A stretch of DNA of 64,000 nt, taken from assembly GCF_964355755.1 (NCBI RefSeq), contig NC_092677.1:26258101-26322100 (forward strand), in the 5' to 3' direction. Positions within the stretch are counted from its first letter, which is position 1. The number at the start of each line of letters is the position of its first letter. Shown in pieces: positions 37,511-49,707 of the stretch. The notes beneath the pieces were generated by a model. That model ran no database searches. It was not told where the DNA came from and saw nothing but the letters and a program-made list of their open reading frames with translations. Origin of the DNA: Antedon mediterranea. Lineage: Eukaryota; Echinodermata; Crinoidea; Comatulida; Antedonidae. The position numbers and the translations under genes are program-made.

Positions 37511-39319
37511 AGAGGGGGTAGTCATCATTACAATTTTTATCACAACATGAATAAGGCCATTTATTGTGATAAAAAAAACTTGCTCGCATACTAATAATAA
37601 TAATAATACAGTAATAATAATAATAATATATTTTGAGATGTATATCAGTGTATCTAACTATCGATGATGACTCACCCATTAGTTATGGAGATTTACGCTA
37701 ATTTTAGTTTCATTGTAAAGTATAATTAATGGCAAATCCAGAAATTTTAATTGTGGCTAAACATGTTTATGTTATTAAAATCAAAAGCACAGTTTAATAC
37801 ACAGAGGCTGTTGACTCACACAATCAATTTATTCAATAATTAATAATTCACATTTAATCATCATGTTAGGCCCAAATAAACAACTATCAATCCCTATTAT
37901 AATAGAGCGCGGTAAATCATGATTGTTCCCCGACTTTCATGCATCTTCAAGACAATACGAGCTTACTTGTTTACACTAAATCATCGTATCATGACGGACA
38001 CAAAGAAGACGTGCGCGTACAAAAATTGTGCCATTTCTATCATCAACGTTTAGTTGTTTTTTTCATATTCTTCTTATGCGCAGCATTTAATTCAGTACAA
38101 TGAATACATGAGTCATTTAGAGCATACGCGCGCATGCGCTCCGATCATTATGTGTCCATATTATTACGTAACCTTTACATACATGCATGCTTCTAACCCG
38201 CCCCCGGTAAAGGCCTATTGACCATTTTGTAATAAAACAAATAAATACAGCATATTCCCATTATTGAAATGTCAGATCATAGAGATTTTAATGTATATAA
38301 TATATATATAATATCTCTATGGTCAGAAAGATTTTATAACTATACTAAAAATAAATAAATTGTACATTGTTAAAATAGGCTTATATTATAATTATTACAA
38401 ACGAAGTTATTTTTAGATACATTGTTAAAGAAATACAAATTTACTTTAAAATAGATAAAATTACAATAAATACAATTACCATAGCAACGCGTACAAACTT
38501 TAAAAAAAAACTGTATTGTCTCGATATACCATGATGATTTGTACCATTTTTGTTGTGACGTCACTGTACCCGATAATTGCCGGTTTTACGATTCCGATGT
38601 GCGCATTTTTCTTGGGGTAATTTTATATTGTGTAATTTTCTAAAAACAAATTCTAGAGATTAAAAATCTAAAATTCTTCAATTTCATTCTAAAATATCGC
38701 GACAAAAAATGGGTATAAATATTACAAACATTTTATAATTCTTTCGAGGCTCACTTCTGGTAGAGTCTTCGGATAAATATGAACTATAAACCTTATAGGT
38801 CCAGTGTACATAAAATGCTCGTGTGCACTTCCGCGATGACGAGTAGGGGCCATCCCTGTAGGCCTACTAGATAAAAAACCACAGCCATTGTCACCTACCA
38901 CCACACCCGGTCGCGAGACTACAGTAGTAGGGCTAGGCCTACATGTTTCTTTTTTCAAATCGATCAATTCCTTTAACAGTAGGATATTTCTACTTCTATT
39001 ATACAGAGATTATATAAATTCCATGTAGGCCTATGCCTTTATATAAAATGTTCTTTTAGAACCGGCTTACTTCAATCATTGAGATTATAGTTCTCTATAA
39101 TATCTCTATGCTTAAATTCACGGCGTCACACATCTGAAATACGACTGGCATTGCTTGAAGTTCAATATATGGGACGGATGCAATACCCACGCTGAATTAT
39201 TTCTCAGCAGACACTTCTAACTGTTAGGAAGCGTTTTCGAGACTAGGAAGATAATACGTCTACACATTCAAAACACAGATGTGTATTAGGTACAAGAAGG
39301 CATTATATATAAGATCTCA
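37511..39319. other. Intergenic stretch between par-6 and the NPC1-type gene
   Basis: No supported exon on either strand. It includes an imperfect inverted repeat with CATAGAGAT/ATCTCTATG arms at about 38,279-38,323, a related ATAATATCTCTATG near 39,097, and TAGGCCTA palindromes near 38,860, 38,935 and 39,025. Upstream control elements of par-6 and the end of the NPC1-type transcript should be here. Confidence 0.55.
37592..37630. repeat. AAT trinucleotide microsatellite
   Basis: Two runs of (TAA)n are separated by TACAGTAA, upstream of par-6. Confidence 0.85.
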
Positions 39320-39329
39320 AATATTTGTT

Positions 39330-39335
39330 TTTATT
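39330..39335 (-). terminator. Candidate poly(A) signal of the NPC1-type gene
   Basis: AATAAA on the minus strand, 84 nt past the stop codon of the last coding exon. It is the first such hexamer downstream, so a short 3' UTR is plausible. Confidence 0.4.
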
Positions 39336-39419
39336 ATTCTTATACAACCTATCATTATTGCAATATCCACCGCGTCTCTCGGCTAACGCAACACACCAGA
39401 AATCTATACACTTTTCATA

Positions 39420-42400
39420 TTATAGTTTGGTTGTATCATCTGGGATGCTGTTTTCCTTGTCATGAGCTGAAGGTTCATTTTCTTCAGCTTTGTTTTCTGG
39501 TTTTGCAGAAGATTCATCGGATATGTCTACGGCGGCCGGGTTATCATGACCCGATATGTTTTCTATACTTCCATAGGCTTTACTGTGGTTCTTCTTGATG
39601 TTAGTTTGTTGCTCTTCGTACAACATTGCGTTATTGACTGGAGGTCCTGTAAGTACAAATAGATGTATGAAGAACAAAATAAAGAAAAACATTGGAAAAC
39701 TACACCTTCACAATACTATTGTTGATGATTTATAAACGTAATTCGTGCTACATACGCGACAAAATGTATACGAAACATAATGAGCAGAAGGTATAGGCCT
39801 AAATAATATTGTTTCCATTCCTAAGCCTGTTTTCACACTAGGTCAATTTATTCGCGCGAATCGAAAGCCAATGAGCATACATATTTTCATCTACATTTCG
39901 TGACGCGAAAAAATGCCCAACCAATCAGAACTCAGAAATGTTTGAGTCGACCGATGTATTAGTGGAAACGGCCTTCATGATTTCAGATATATATTTCAGA
40001 TAATATTTATTTAGATAATAATGAATGAATATATACAAAATAGAAAAAAGATATTAAAGTGAACATAGATAAAGCAGTAATTGGTAGTCATTATTATCAT
40101 GGATCCCTTCTAGAAGTTGAAAACTTGTCTCGTAGGGACCCACAACATTACTTTTACATAATATTGATTTACTTACCAATAAAACTAAGTAAAACAGGAA
40201 GAAACACGAGTCCATGAAATGTTCCTACAATCGTTATTGTAAAGAACATCCGGAAGTAGAATATATTAAAAAGTTGCGATTTTGCAAAAGCTAAAACTAC
40301 AATTCCTGGTAAATTGGTCATAGCAACACCACTAAGTACCTAAAAAGAAAAACGAAAATAGTTTTTGGAAAGGAGAAACATATTTTAACGAAACTGAAAG
40401 TACTATATTTATTGTAATCAGGAAAAAACAAAAAAGATTGCGGCATACACAGGATTTTTTTATTAGCGTTTGTACGCGCGCGTTGTTGAAAAATACTTAC
40501 TGAACTCCCCGTCGTTGCTAATGCCTTCTGAGCTCTTTGCTTCCTTGTCGGCAAAGTACAAGTTCTGAATTTTCTAACAATGTGCGAAATAAACTCTACT
40601 GAAATACCAATAGCCTTGTGAAAAAAAATAAAAATAAACAATTTAGCAAGAGATGTAACGATGATTACTGACGACAAAATCGAAAAAAGAAATACCTCGA
40701 AACTATCAAACCATAGAGGGCGATATATTTTAAATCAATAATATATCCAGATATAAAGGGCGCTATTAAAAAAAAATTTGACAATATTTAACAGGGTATA
40801 CCAAGCCCTTTCTAAGTATGGGAATTTATTCACTATATTCAATCTCTTCGAAAAATTAAGCACAATGAAAAATATATCGCCCTATATCTTGTGTCTTCGA
40901 GACTAAGCATATTGAAAAATATATCGCCCTCTATATTGTGTCATCAAACTTACCATGGTTAAATTAACTAAGGAAATAGCATTGAAGTCGATGTTCCAAA
41001 AGTACATGATACCAAGCGTGTCGAATAGAATCATCAGAATGTTCAGGACGATAATGAGAGCGGATATGACGTCAAATCCTAACATCAGGAAGCTAACAAG
41101 AAATATCGGTATCAAGGAGATTCCAAGATTGAAAACAGCGACCTCAACCATATCCAGATACTGTTCATAATACACGTAAAAAAGACTGCAAAAGAAGACG
41201 TTATTCAGTTTAGAAAAATTAGAAATATGCAACCGTCAATTGGGCTGTCAGTCATTATTTCTTATTTGACTAATGTTAGTATCACTGCGCGTGTAAGAGG
41301 CGTTCCATTATTATCAATAAGTTTTTCAACGTACCTAAGAAATACGCATTTCAATTTGTTTACAAAGGGCATACGCATTGCATGTTGGGATATTCGGTTA
41401 CGGTTGAAGTAGTGGGGACCGAAAAGTCCCTACTATGCGCGTAGTATTATTATAAGCACGAATTGTGTCAATCCATGGAATTAGAAAAATGTAGTAGGCC
41501 TATAATTTTCGAAATACCTGTATGGAAATACTTTGAAATCTGGCGGAAGATCAAGTTCCTCTCGCATTGCATTTTCAATGTTCTTAGAGAGCGCCCTCGC
41601 TTGTCGTAAACCATTCGTAAACTCTTCGGAAGTTTTCAGTATAGTGTGATAAGTCATGAAATATGTTGCTGAAAAAAATTGTCAATAGATATTTCATTTC
41701 GATGATATCAAGCTGTCTGCTGTACGGTAGATTTCACGTAACCATAATATTTGGCGTTATTGCGAAAGCTATTACAACGATTGGTTTCCAACGACGTTCC
41801 TTTATAGTGTTGTAACAATTTGTTGTTGATATCACACTTAGATAATTTTAACTTTATCATTTTATAACAAAATCTGTTATTTAAATAAATAGGCCGGCAC
41901 TACCACTTAAGTGAAACACTTAATACGTACTTCCTGCTTAATTAGCACAAGTGACTTACCTCCCACCTCAGTTTTACCAGTGACATTCAAAATTTCAACT
42001 GCATCTCCATACGCAGCACGTCCTCTGAAAACAACAAGCATGAACGAAAATAGATATCACGTTTTTTTAAAATTGTTTTCTTCTTGACTTTTATGGCCTA
42101 CCTATGAACCTATGTTACAAATATGTGTTTTTAAACTTACCCTTTGCTACAAATGTCAGTGGGTGTATCATTTAAGAAGAACGGAATATAATCATTAAAA
42201 TCATCGTCAACAGGTCGTTGACCTCGTGACGTCAGAGGCATACAACTGCGACAAACTGGAAATGTTTCTTCAACTAAGAAATAAGTGAATACACGACACC
42301 AATTAATTAAATTAATTAACTTATTTCTGCATTGGTATCATTATATTGTAATAATTATAGGCTTCCAATACAACAATATTTTATGAGCCATATCAAAAAT

Positions 42401-45400
42401 AAAAGACCATAAATATTTGTTTTAAACTTTAATGTGAACAGTGAATGTACCTGAAGCTGAGCAGAATTGGCCGGCTTTATCCCGATAAGGGTTCAGCAAA
42501 TTATCTGTATAAGTTCGACAGCATGCACTTTGACCTATGTTAGGCGTTATCCAGTCCAGGTAGTCGTCGATCCAAGAGGCTGCTGGGTAGGCTATTGTTG
42601 TCCTATAGATTAAAATATATTGATCACTATTTAAATTGTAGGCCTACGTGAGGGAAAAAACGATGATGTGAAGACAACAACATGATTTCCCATATTTTAC
42701 AGTTTGAAATAACGAGACGCCAAACGAATTCAATGCTTAGCGTTACCATGTTACGACAACGCTCCCGCTGGCGTAGTTGGGTGTGATGAGAAGCTATCAC
42801 AGCTTCGATTGCTTTGTAGACATGCGCAGTAGTATGATTCAGTAAGTCATAGCGCAAGTTCAAAAGTCACAATCAATCAGTAATATTACAATTTGGTGCT
42901 TAAAATAAAGATCGAGAACTCTGGGTAAATCAAAGTTCACCTGGTTATGTAATTGTTTTACCTCAATGTAACGTACGAGTAGACTTATTTGAGTAGCTTA
43001 TCGCAGGTAAACAATCATTCCCGATAGTATTATGTTGTCCTAAGGTAGTTACACAACACAGGAATAGTTTAACTCTATTATATAAACGTAAGACTAATTC
43101 ATCTGAATTCAGTGTTTAAATAGGTAGGAAGGATTCTTTACAAGTTTCGTTATTTAATTTTTATTCTACAATTTTACTCAATAAAACTTCTGTACTACGA
43201 CATTTTAAGTCGCCATTCAATGTTATTCATAAATTCATAACAACTAATCATAATTCCTTTTCCACTCCATTTACTTATCAAAAGAAACAAACCCATGTTA
43301 CCAAAAATTGTCGACAATTTGAGGTGTGTCGCCGTACGCAACAATTCTTATAGTATTGGTGCGTTAAAACACAAAAAGAGAATTATCGATCGAGCATGCG
43401 CACTAGGTACAAAGATTGATAGTTTACAGCGATTTCCGAATATCGTTGGAATATCAAATACTGAATTGATAAAAAACACTTACTGTTCCTTGATTATGGA
43501 AGCAAAGTATATCTGTTGAGTGAGGGAGTCTTCTGCACAACCAAAGCCTCCGCAGACTTGATTTTGACCATCGATGGATGTGAAGTTGTAGCCAGAGGTG
43601 GTGACAAAGTAAACTGGAGGACCAACGCTTAAATACTTAGCAAGACCGTCAAAGTAATCTAAGACATACGAATCCTATAAAAAAAAGAAATATCATAGAT
43701 TGTTTGTTTGTTTTCTTTTTTTTAATTTCCAGTATCATTCTGTATTCATTAGTAAAAAGGTTCATCTGGATCACTGTATAGTATTTTAAGTAAATTTTCT
43801 TTTGGATGATCCAAATTAATTGGATCATCCAAAAGAAAATTTACTTAAAAATTCTGTATTCACTTATGGAGGACCATTGTCTATGATAGGCGTCACATGT
43901 CATATACATGTGAGACCATATCACAGAATTGATATGACAATTGCAGAACATTGCTATGATATTGTATACGCACTAGGGGGCCTATATATACAGTTAGATA
44001 AAATGAGTTGAGACTGTCAGTCGCATGAAGTGACTTACCTTAGGCATTGCTATATCTTGCTCTAGCCCTACTGGAAGTTTTGCCATAAACACCAAACAGA
44101 CGCATGTGAACGTTAGAAAGAACAGGATCTGTCAAAATAAAATCATTTTTTAAAAATTACTTATTATTATTATTGCAACATGTTAACTACTTGTAACGTT
44201 AAAATCGGTATCTCTACCTTATGATAACATTGGGAAATACTTCTGTTCTTTTTTTGGGGGGGGGGGGGGAACCCCCGTAAATTAATGTACTTACAATAAA
44301 TGGTCGAACCCATTTTTTAACAATGAACGGAGCGTAATGAGATGCCATGAACTGCTGTACGAAGCCAAGATCAGTTTTGGGTTTTTCGTTGTTTTTATCT
44401 CGCACAAAACAGCAAATATCATACCGATTACTCTATAAAATAAAACAAAAATTAACAATTTGATATATATGATTATTACAAGTGTATATGTGATAATTTA
44501 TTCATGTTTTGTAAACATTAATGTTGTAATCTTACTTCTTGTCGTTTGCAATCTAATGTGAGTAGAGCAACAAACGCCGTAACCTGTAGAACGAAGTCTA
44601 TGAGAACAGCTAGGCCAGCATACAAAGCGAATGTCCTTACTGCTGGCATTTCAGTCAATGCTCCTATTGAAAAGAAAAACAAAGATTGTTAAAACAATCT
44701 GTTGTACCAGTTCACTGAAAATAAAAAGTTTTCTTCGCATGTAGCACAATACATGCTACACGTAGCACAGTTATCAAAGCAAGCCATACTAAATAGCACA
44801 TTATTACCTTTAGTTGGTCCATCCTTCCTATACGTCTGCAACCGATAGAAGTACAAGTAAAAGCACCATTCACTTACCAAGAAAGAATGCGATCGATTCA
44901 GATAGACCACACATTAGCATACTGGGTCCAACCTCTCCAAGAATTCTTCCGATGTGTTCTTCTAGAGTTTCTTTCTCGCCTCGCTTACTCCTCTGTAAAA
45001 TAAAGTTCATATATTGACAGTCAATCTAGTCTATAGTATGGCATAGAACAGAACACACGCTTTGTCAAGACGTAGAGTATTAAAAAGTAGATGCGTTTGC
45101 CTCCGACCATTTTTGGTTGCTATCGACGAAGGTTTAGCCAAACCAAATATTACAAACGTTTAAACATATCAATGCAATTAAGTCGAAAAAATTTTGCTAA
45201 TTACCTGGAAATCTAGAACCAAAATGAACATGTTGTCAGCTCCAATGGCGAGAATTAAAAATGGTATCACTTCAATTATAATCAAGGTTGTCGGCACTCC
45301 AAAATAGCCATACACACCAGTAGACGCAAACACGCACATTAGGACCATCAGCACCCCACCTAATCCGAGCGTAATCTTGGAATCAATCTGTAAGACAAGT

Positions 45401-47155
45401 AAGAAAATAAGTATACTTATATAATTAAGTCCTAGCTAAAAGTACAGTGGTATAAATAAGTATTGTTATAAGTACCAACGTATAATGGATCTTTGGTAAG
45501 TAATGTAATAGCATAGGCCTACTGTATCAAGGCAATCTAACAAAAGGCATTAGGCTCGCCTTTCCAAGATAGGAACTCGAAACAGTCATTTGATCTTTTG
45601 TCTGGCCGGCTGCGACAAATACCAACGTATTCTCACATGCCGCGTGGTGTCTGTTATAAGGGGCATGGAACTGATCTGTCGCAGCCACAGATAAACCCTT
45701 TGATCTTCGGAGCCCCCTGTTGTTAGATTTCCTTGCTGTAATTAACTATAAGTAAAATAATAAGACTTAAGTATGTAACTAAGTCAATACTTACAAGAAT
45801 ACGATCGCATCGACTAAATTCACCAAGTGCCAAAGCAATATAGGCGAAAATAACAATATAACTAACGGCTATCGTGATGACATCTGATTGGCTGGATCGA
45901 ACAATTTCATCTTCAATCGAACGCTATCAAAAAATGATATAGTAATATAGGTTAATTTAAGAAGCAAAATTAAAGATTTATATACTGTATATTATTAGAA
46001 AAGGTCTAAGGCTCTGTCTACACTATCAAACTTTGACAAAAAAATGTGATATGCCCATATATGGACACGATGACATCATATCACTACCATATTTACGCAT
46101 ATCACTACCGTATTTGGGCACATAATAATTATTTAGTCAAACTAGTTTGATAGTGTAGACAGAGATTAAGACAAGATAACGAACATAGTAAAGTCTGTTT
46201 TGAAAGCATTTATTATGAAATGTATAGCGTGTATTTTTTCTAGAAATTAGCCTAATGTTTTAGCTAAAGTTTTACTTACCTCAGCATAGTACGCAATTGT
46301 CAGGTTATCATTGTGATAGCTTTGTATATATTCTAAATAAGCCTTTTCCCAAGCCAGCGACATTTGGTAGATTTCATCGTTATCCTTTTTGTTCAATACA
46401 ACAAAAGTTATACTGTGCGCCTGCGCAGTGTTGTATTCTTCTGTCCCATTGGTAACTATGTAAAATAAAAATGGCATTGTTGATATGAGAAGAAGAATTA
46501 AGACATTATGTTAATGTTTAGAAAATATCAAGTTTAGCAACAGTTTTAATTATTCCATTCCAGTTAGTATAGGAAAATTCAATGATTTTTGCGATTTCTG
46601 TTACTGCACAAAGAAGTATGAACCTTCACCATTCTGGAAATACTCATACTTTACTCGACAAAATATCGATTAATACTTGAGACACGGATACAGGACATTT
46701 TTTCTGAACGTATTTCTAATTTACGCAGTCATCACTGATAAAAAAAGGTCAAGTTAAAGGTCAAATGAACGCCTCATATTCAATACTTCAAATATGAATC
46801 TGGACAAAGTTTCTGCACGTATTTCTGGTTCTAAAATATTTGTATATTGCGGAAACTGTATCAAAAGGGACAAAGTTCGTTATTTAGTTTCACAATGATA
46901 TCAAACTCACTATTGAATCCCCCAACAATGACGTAGGGTAGCGACGGTCCTCCAAAGTCACTTATACATGGTAACGAAAGTGGCGTAGTGTCCACTGTTG
47001 AAAGTGGTGCTCTAAAAAAACGTAACAATATATATCAGAAAAGTATTGTCATAATAATGACAAAAGAGGAAGAACATTCAATATTATAATTAATGGGTTT
47101 TGAAGAATGAATACAGATGATAATAATACTGATGATAATAATAATAATGATGATA

Positions 47156-47205
<50 letters not shown>

Positions 47206-49707
47206 AATTGAATAGATTTACATATTTTGTATTGTGTTCATATTGATTTTGAAGTCTCTATTTTGAAAACTTTCTGAAGAAAAGATGAATGTGTATAGGT
47301 ACCTCATGCAGTACAAAAAGTGATCGCGATAGTCCGCCAATCTTCCGTTTGTTCCAATGTCCTCATAGTTTAATGTCTCCAGGTCGTTTTGGTAATATTG
47401 TAAGGCGCTGGTTACTGTACATTTATCATTGACAGGTTTGAAGCATACGTCACTTAGGCTGATATTCTTCTTAACGCCTTTGTATTCAAATGGTACTTGC
47501 ATGTTAGTAACGTGCAGTTGCAGTTCCAAAATCTAAAAAGGCAAAATTATAACTTTATAACTTGAAAGATATATTTTCCACCTGAAAAAACATTTTATTT
47601 TTACATTGTTTGTTGAATATTGTCACGTAATAGATATATATTCGCTTTGACCATAAATTGTATCGAAAAAAAAAAATTATTTACCTGAAAAAAACTGTAA
47701 TTTAAAGCAAAAAATAGACAATACATCTTTGAGACTTAACGTCCCATCCAAAGAAGAATATGGTACACAAGTAATTGGCACCCACTGAGAGAAAATAGTA
47801 CGTAAGATTATCTTACCTGTTCTAAAATATCTTTATCCATTACAGGTCCAAATTCGACAGGGCCTTCACTCCAACTTTCATAAATCGTAGAGGTTCTGTT
47901 TGGCGCAGTGATAATCAACTGCGCAGTCCTATAAAATGGCATAAACGCGTCATCATAGTAGTCCTTCTCCCAACGCGATTCACTATCAGGCGCAGACCAT
48001 AGTTCTACTGGATCCGTTGTAATCACCAATTGTAAATTACCGCAAGAACAAGCTACAATGAAGACAATTGATAGGAGAATTACAATGTACGGGTGTTTTG
48101 CACACCATACACCGAGAGATGTAAACATCTTCTGCAAATAGTCATCAAATATTTTACCACCTTTCTCAAATGTTCCAATGTCTTCTTGTGTTAATAGCGG
48201 TGTTATTTTTTCTGGTGGTGGTACTTTGTACTCAATTTCAGCATCAATTTTAGAGTTTTTTTCCTTAAGTTTGCTGCGCTCGTGCACAATAAAAAACGCG
48301 ATAAACATGGATGAAAGACATACGAATACCATTATTATTGTAAAAGTGAATCCAGATATTTCACCCACCTCCCATGGTTCTGGAGTCGGTGCTATTGTAG
48401 GGTTTCCACTGGAACAAACGAGTGGACAGTCCTGGCAACTGCAGGCTGTTGACGAATTACCAACTGATTCTGTACAGGCATAAGTGTACTCGTTTAATGG
48501 TTCAATACCTTTGTTAATTTCATCCTCGCTAGCGTCCCCTATTACGTACGTGATTTGGAATGGGGCATATCCATTGTCAATAGTACCAAGAAAGCCCAAC
48601 CAGATTTCAGGCGTACATTGATCAGCTGGCACACCGTCGCACATCAAATCAATCACTTTGATATTGGCGCTCGGAAACTGAACGTTCTTGCACGAATCAA
48701 AAACACCGTCTGCGTAGTCACGTGTCATGAAGTAGTTCATTTCAGCAACTGTACGCGTAGGATGTCCAGCTACGTCATACGAACGAGTTACGTTCATATA
48801 AACAGCCTGGTTCGGGTTACACGTCATTTCACAGTACATATTGACAAAGTTTTCTACACATGCGGGACATCTTTGCATCGCTTGCTGGATAAATCGAAGA
48901 CTGACCAGCAACGTCTGAAGCTGATCTGTGGAACAGCACGTCTTTATTGGTCTGGCGGACGCGTATTGTGGACATAACTCTTGTAATAGTACTATACCAG
49001 TTGGGTCTCGTAACTCTTGTGATGGTCCGTTGTAATCGCAATTTGACCTTAATCCTGTTTCAGGATTAATGCCACATTCACCGTACATTATACATGTGTC
49101 TGGTTCATGTACTTCACTTGAATATACCTGAAGAAAAAAATGACATAAAGTACCCCTATGTCTATTTTAAGATTTAGTCGAGCTTTTAAGCCCTGTCTAC
49201 ACTATCAAACCTCAAGTGACAACAAATGTGATAGCCCATATATGGACATGATGATGTCATATCACTACCATCTCAATCCACACACATAACAATATTTTCT
49301 TGATTATATAACTACTTCTTCAGAACAATCGTATGAACAAACCAAATCATGTATAGGAAATATTCAATACAGACTTAGAGAAAATAAACCAAGTAATCAA
49401 AGGGCGCTTAGTGTCTTCACGTGATATGCTATAACACATAATGTATATAATTTCAAAAGATTATTATTATTATTATTATTTATTCAGGCAAAAGATACAT
49501 TTTACAAAATATAATACAAATCAACAAATTAAACAAACACAACGCAAAAGAAAATATAAAATCAAAGTCACTAGCTGCCAGGAGGAACGCACAAAAGCAG
49601 CCTAAGCCACTGTCACCAATTAGGTGTGTACCTCCAAAAGATCTTACCTTATTCGGACAAAGTAGGAGTATAGAAAACCACAACGCTAGTTGAATTCTAT
49701 TACCCAT
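39420..49707 (-). CDS. NPC1/NPC1L1-type intracellular cholesterol transporter, complete, 20 coding exons
   Basis: Exons in order: 49707-49648, 49127-47817, 47532-47303, 47011-46911, 46455-46280, 45923-45795, 45387-45205, 44992-44878, 44663-44536, 44432-44295, 44128-44039, 43674-43484, 42602-42451, 42273-42141, 42024-41960, 41668-41518, 41185-40954, 40614-40501, 40339-40177, 39646-39420. Every intron is GT-AG, all phases join, and the sum is 1,362 aa. Exon 1 is a signal peptide ([20 protein letters not shown]). Residues 21-258 are the Cys-rich sterol-binding N-terminal domain, followed by a Pro-rich linker and TM1 (279-301). The middle luminal domain ends near 626. The sterol-sensing domain spans about 635-810 ([15 protein letters not shown]). 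Residues 888-1090 form the Cys-rich loop. The last TM bundle ends at [14 protein letters not shown]. The known role is sterol transfer out of late endosomes (NPC1) or uptake at the cell surface (NPC1L1). The tail lacks the LLNF-type ending of NPC1. The single big exon 2 resembles NPC1L1 gene structure as I recall it, so orthology is left open. Confidence 0.96.
39822..39975. mobile_element. MITE family 3, short copy
   Basis: The left end AAGCCTGTTTTCACACTAG has a decayed inverted partner ATTAGTGGAAACGGCCTT on the right. The body shares CGCGCGAATCGAAAGC and CAACCAATCAGAACTCAGAA with the longer copy at 57,628-57,988. It lies in the last intron of the NPC1-type gene. Confidence 0.65.
40705..40940. 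repeat. Inverted repeat with AGGGCGATATATTTT arms and a local duplication
   Basis: The left arm ATAGAGGGCGATATATTTT is complementary to AAAATATATCGCCCTCTAT at the right edge. A second right-arm copy (AAAAATATATCGCCCTATAT) precedes it by about 55 bp. This looks like a small hairpin element with a tandemly doubled arm, in the NPC1-type intron between exons 17 and 18. Confidence 0.6.
43784..43850. repeat. Perfect 31-bp palindrome arms with 5-nt loop
   Basis: Left arm 43,784-43,814 and right arm 43,820-43,850 are exact complements over 31 bp (center CCAA-ATTAA-TTGG). It lies in the NPC1-type intron between exons 11 and 12. The transcript would form a 31-bp RNA hairpin. Perfect arms imply recent origin or gene conversion. 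No target duplication was seen. Confidence 0.92.
44253..44270. repeat. Homopolymer T/G tract
   Basis: A run of about seven T is followed by about 13 G, then AACCCCCG. It sits about 25 bp beyond the donor of NPC1-type exon 10, inside the intron. Length calls here are likely to be unstable. Confidence 0.85.
45528..45735. mobile_element. 208-bp hairpin element (unclassified MITE)
   Basis: The left end CAAGGCAATCTAACAAAAGG has the inverted partner TGTTGTTAGATTTCCTTG on the right, with a second inner pair GGCTGCGACA/TGTCGCAGCC. The flanks carry CTGTA on both sides, a possible target duplication. It is in the NPC1-type intron between exons 6 and 7. Confidence 0.7.
46009..46165. mobile_element. MITE family 1, copy 5
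   Basis: AGGCTCTGTCTACACTATC on the left and GATAGTGTAGACAGAGA on the right, with CTA and TTA on the two sides (slightly worn). The body has the shared GTGATATGCCC and TTTGGGCACATAAT segments. It is in the NPC1-type intron between exons 5 and 6. Confidence 0.8.
47115..47208. repeat. GAT/AAT microsatellite
   Basis: Irregular (GATAAT)n passes into an uninterrupted (GAT)n run of about 17 units. It lies in the NPC1-type intron between exons 3 and 4 and is likely length-variable. Confidence 0.92.
49189..49272. mobile_element. MITE family 1, copy 6 (half element)
   Basis: A TTA-preceded left end (AGCCCTGTCTACACTATC) and body through ATGATGTCATATCACTACC are present, then homology stops at about 49,272 with no right end. 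It is in intron 1 of the NPC1-type gene. Confidence 0.7.
49457..49482. repeat. ATT microsatellite
   Basis: (ATT)n of about six units in intron 1 of the NPC1-type gene. Confidence 0.85.

Noticed and set aside
48178-48977. Plus-strand open frames opposite the NPC1-type exon 2
   Set aside because: Antisense shadows of a well-supported coding exon.
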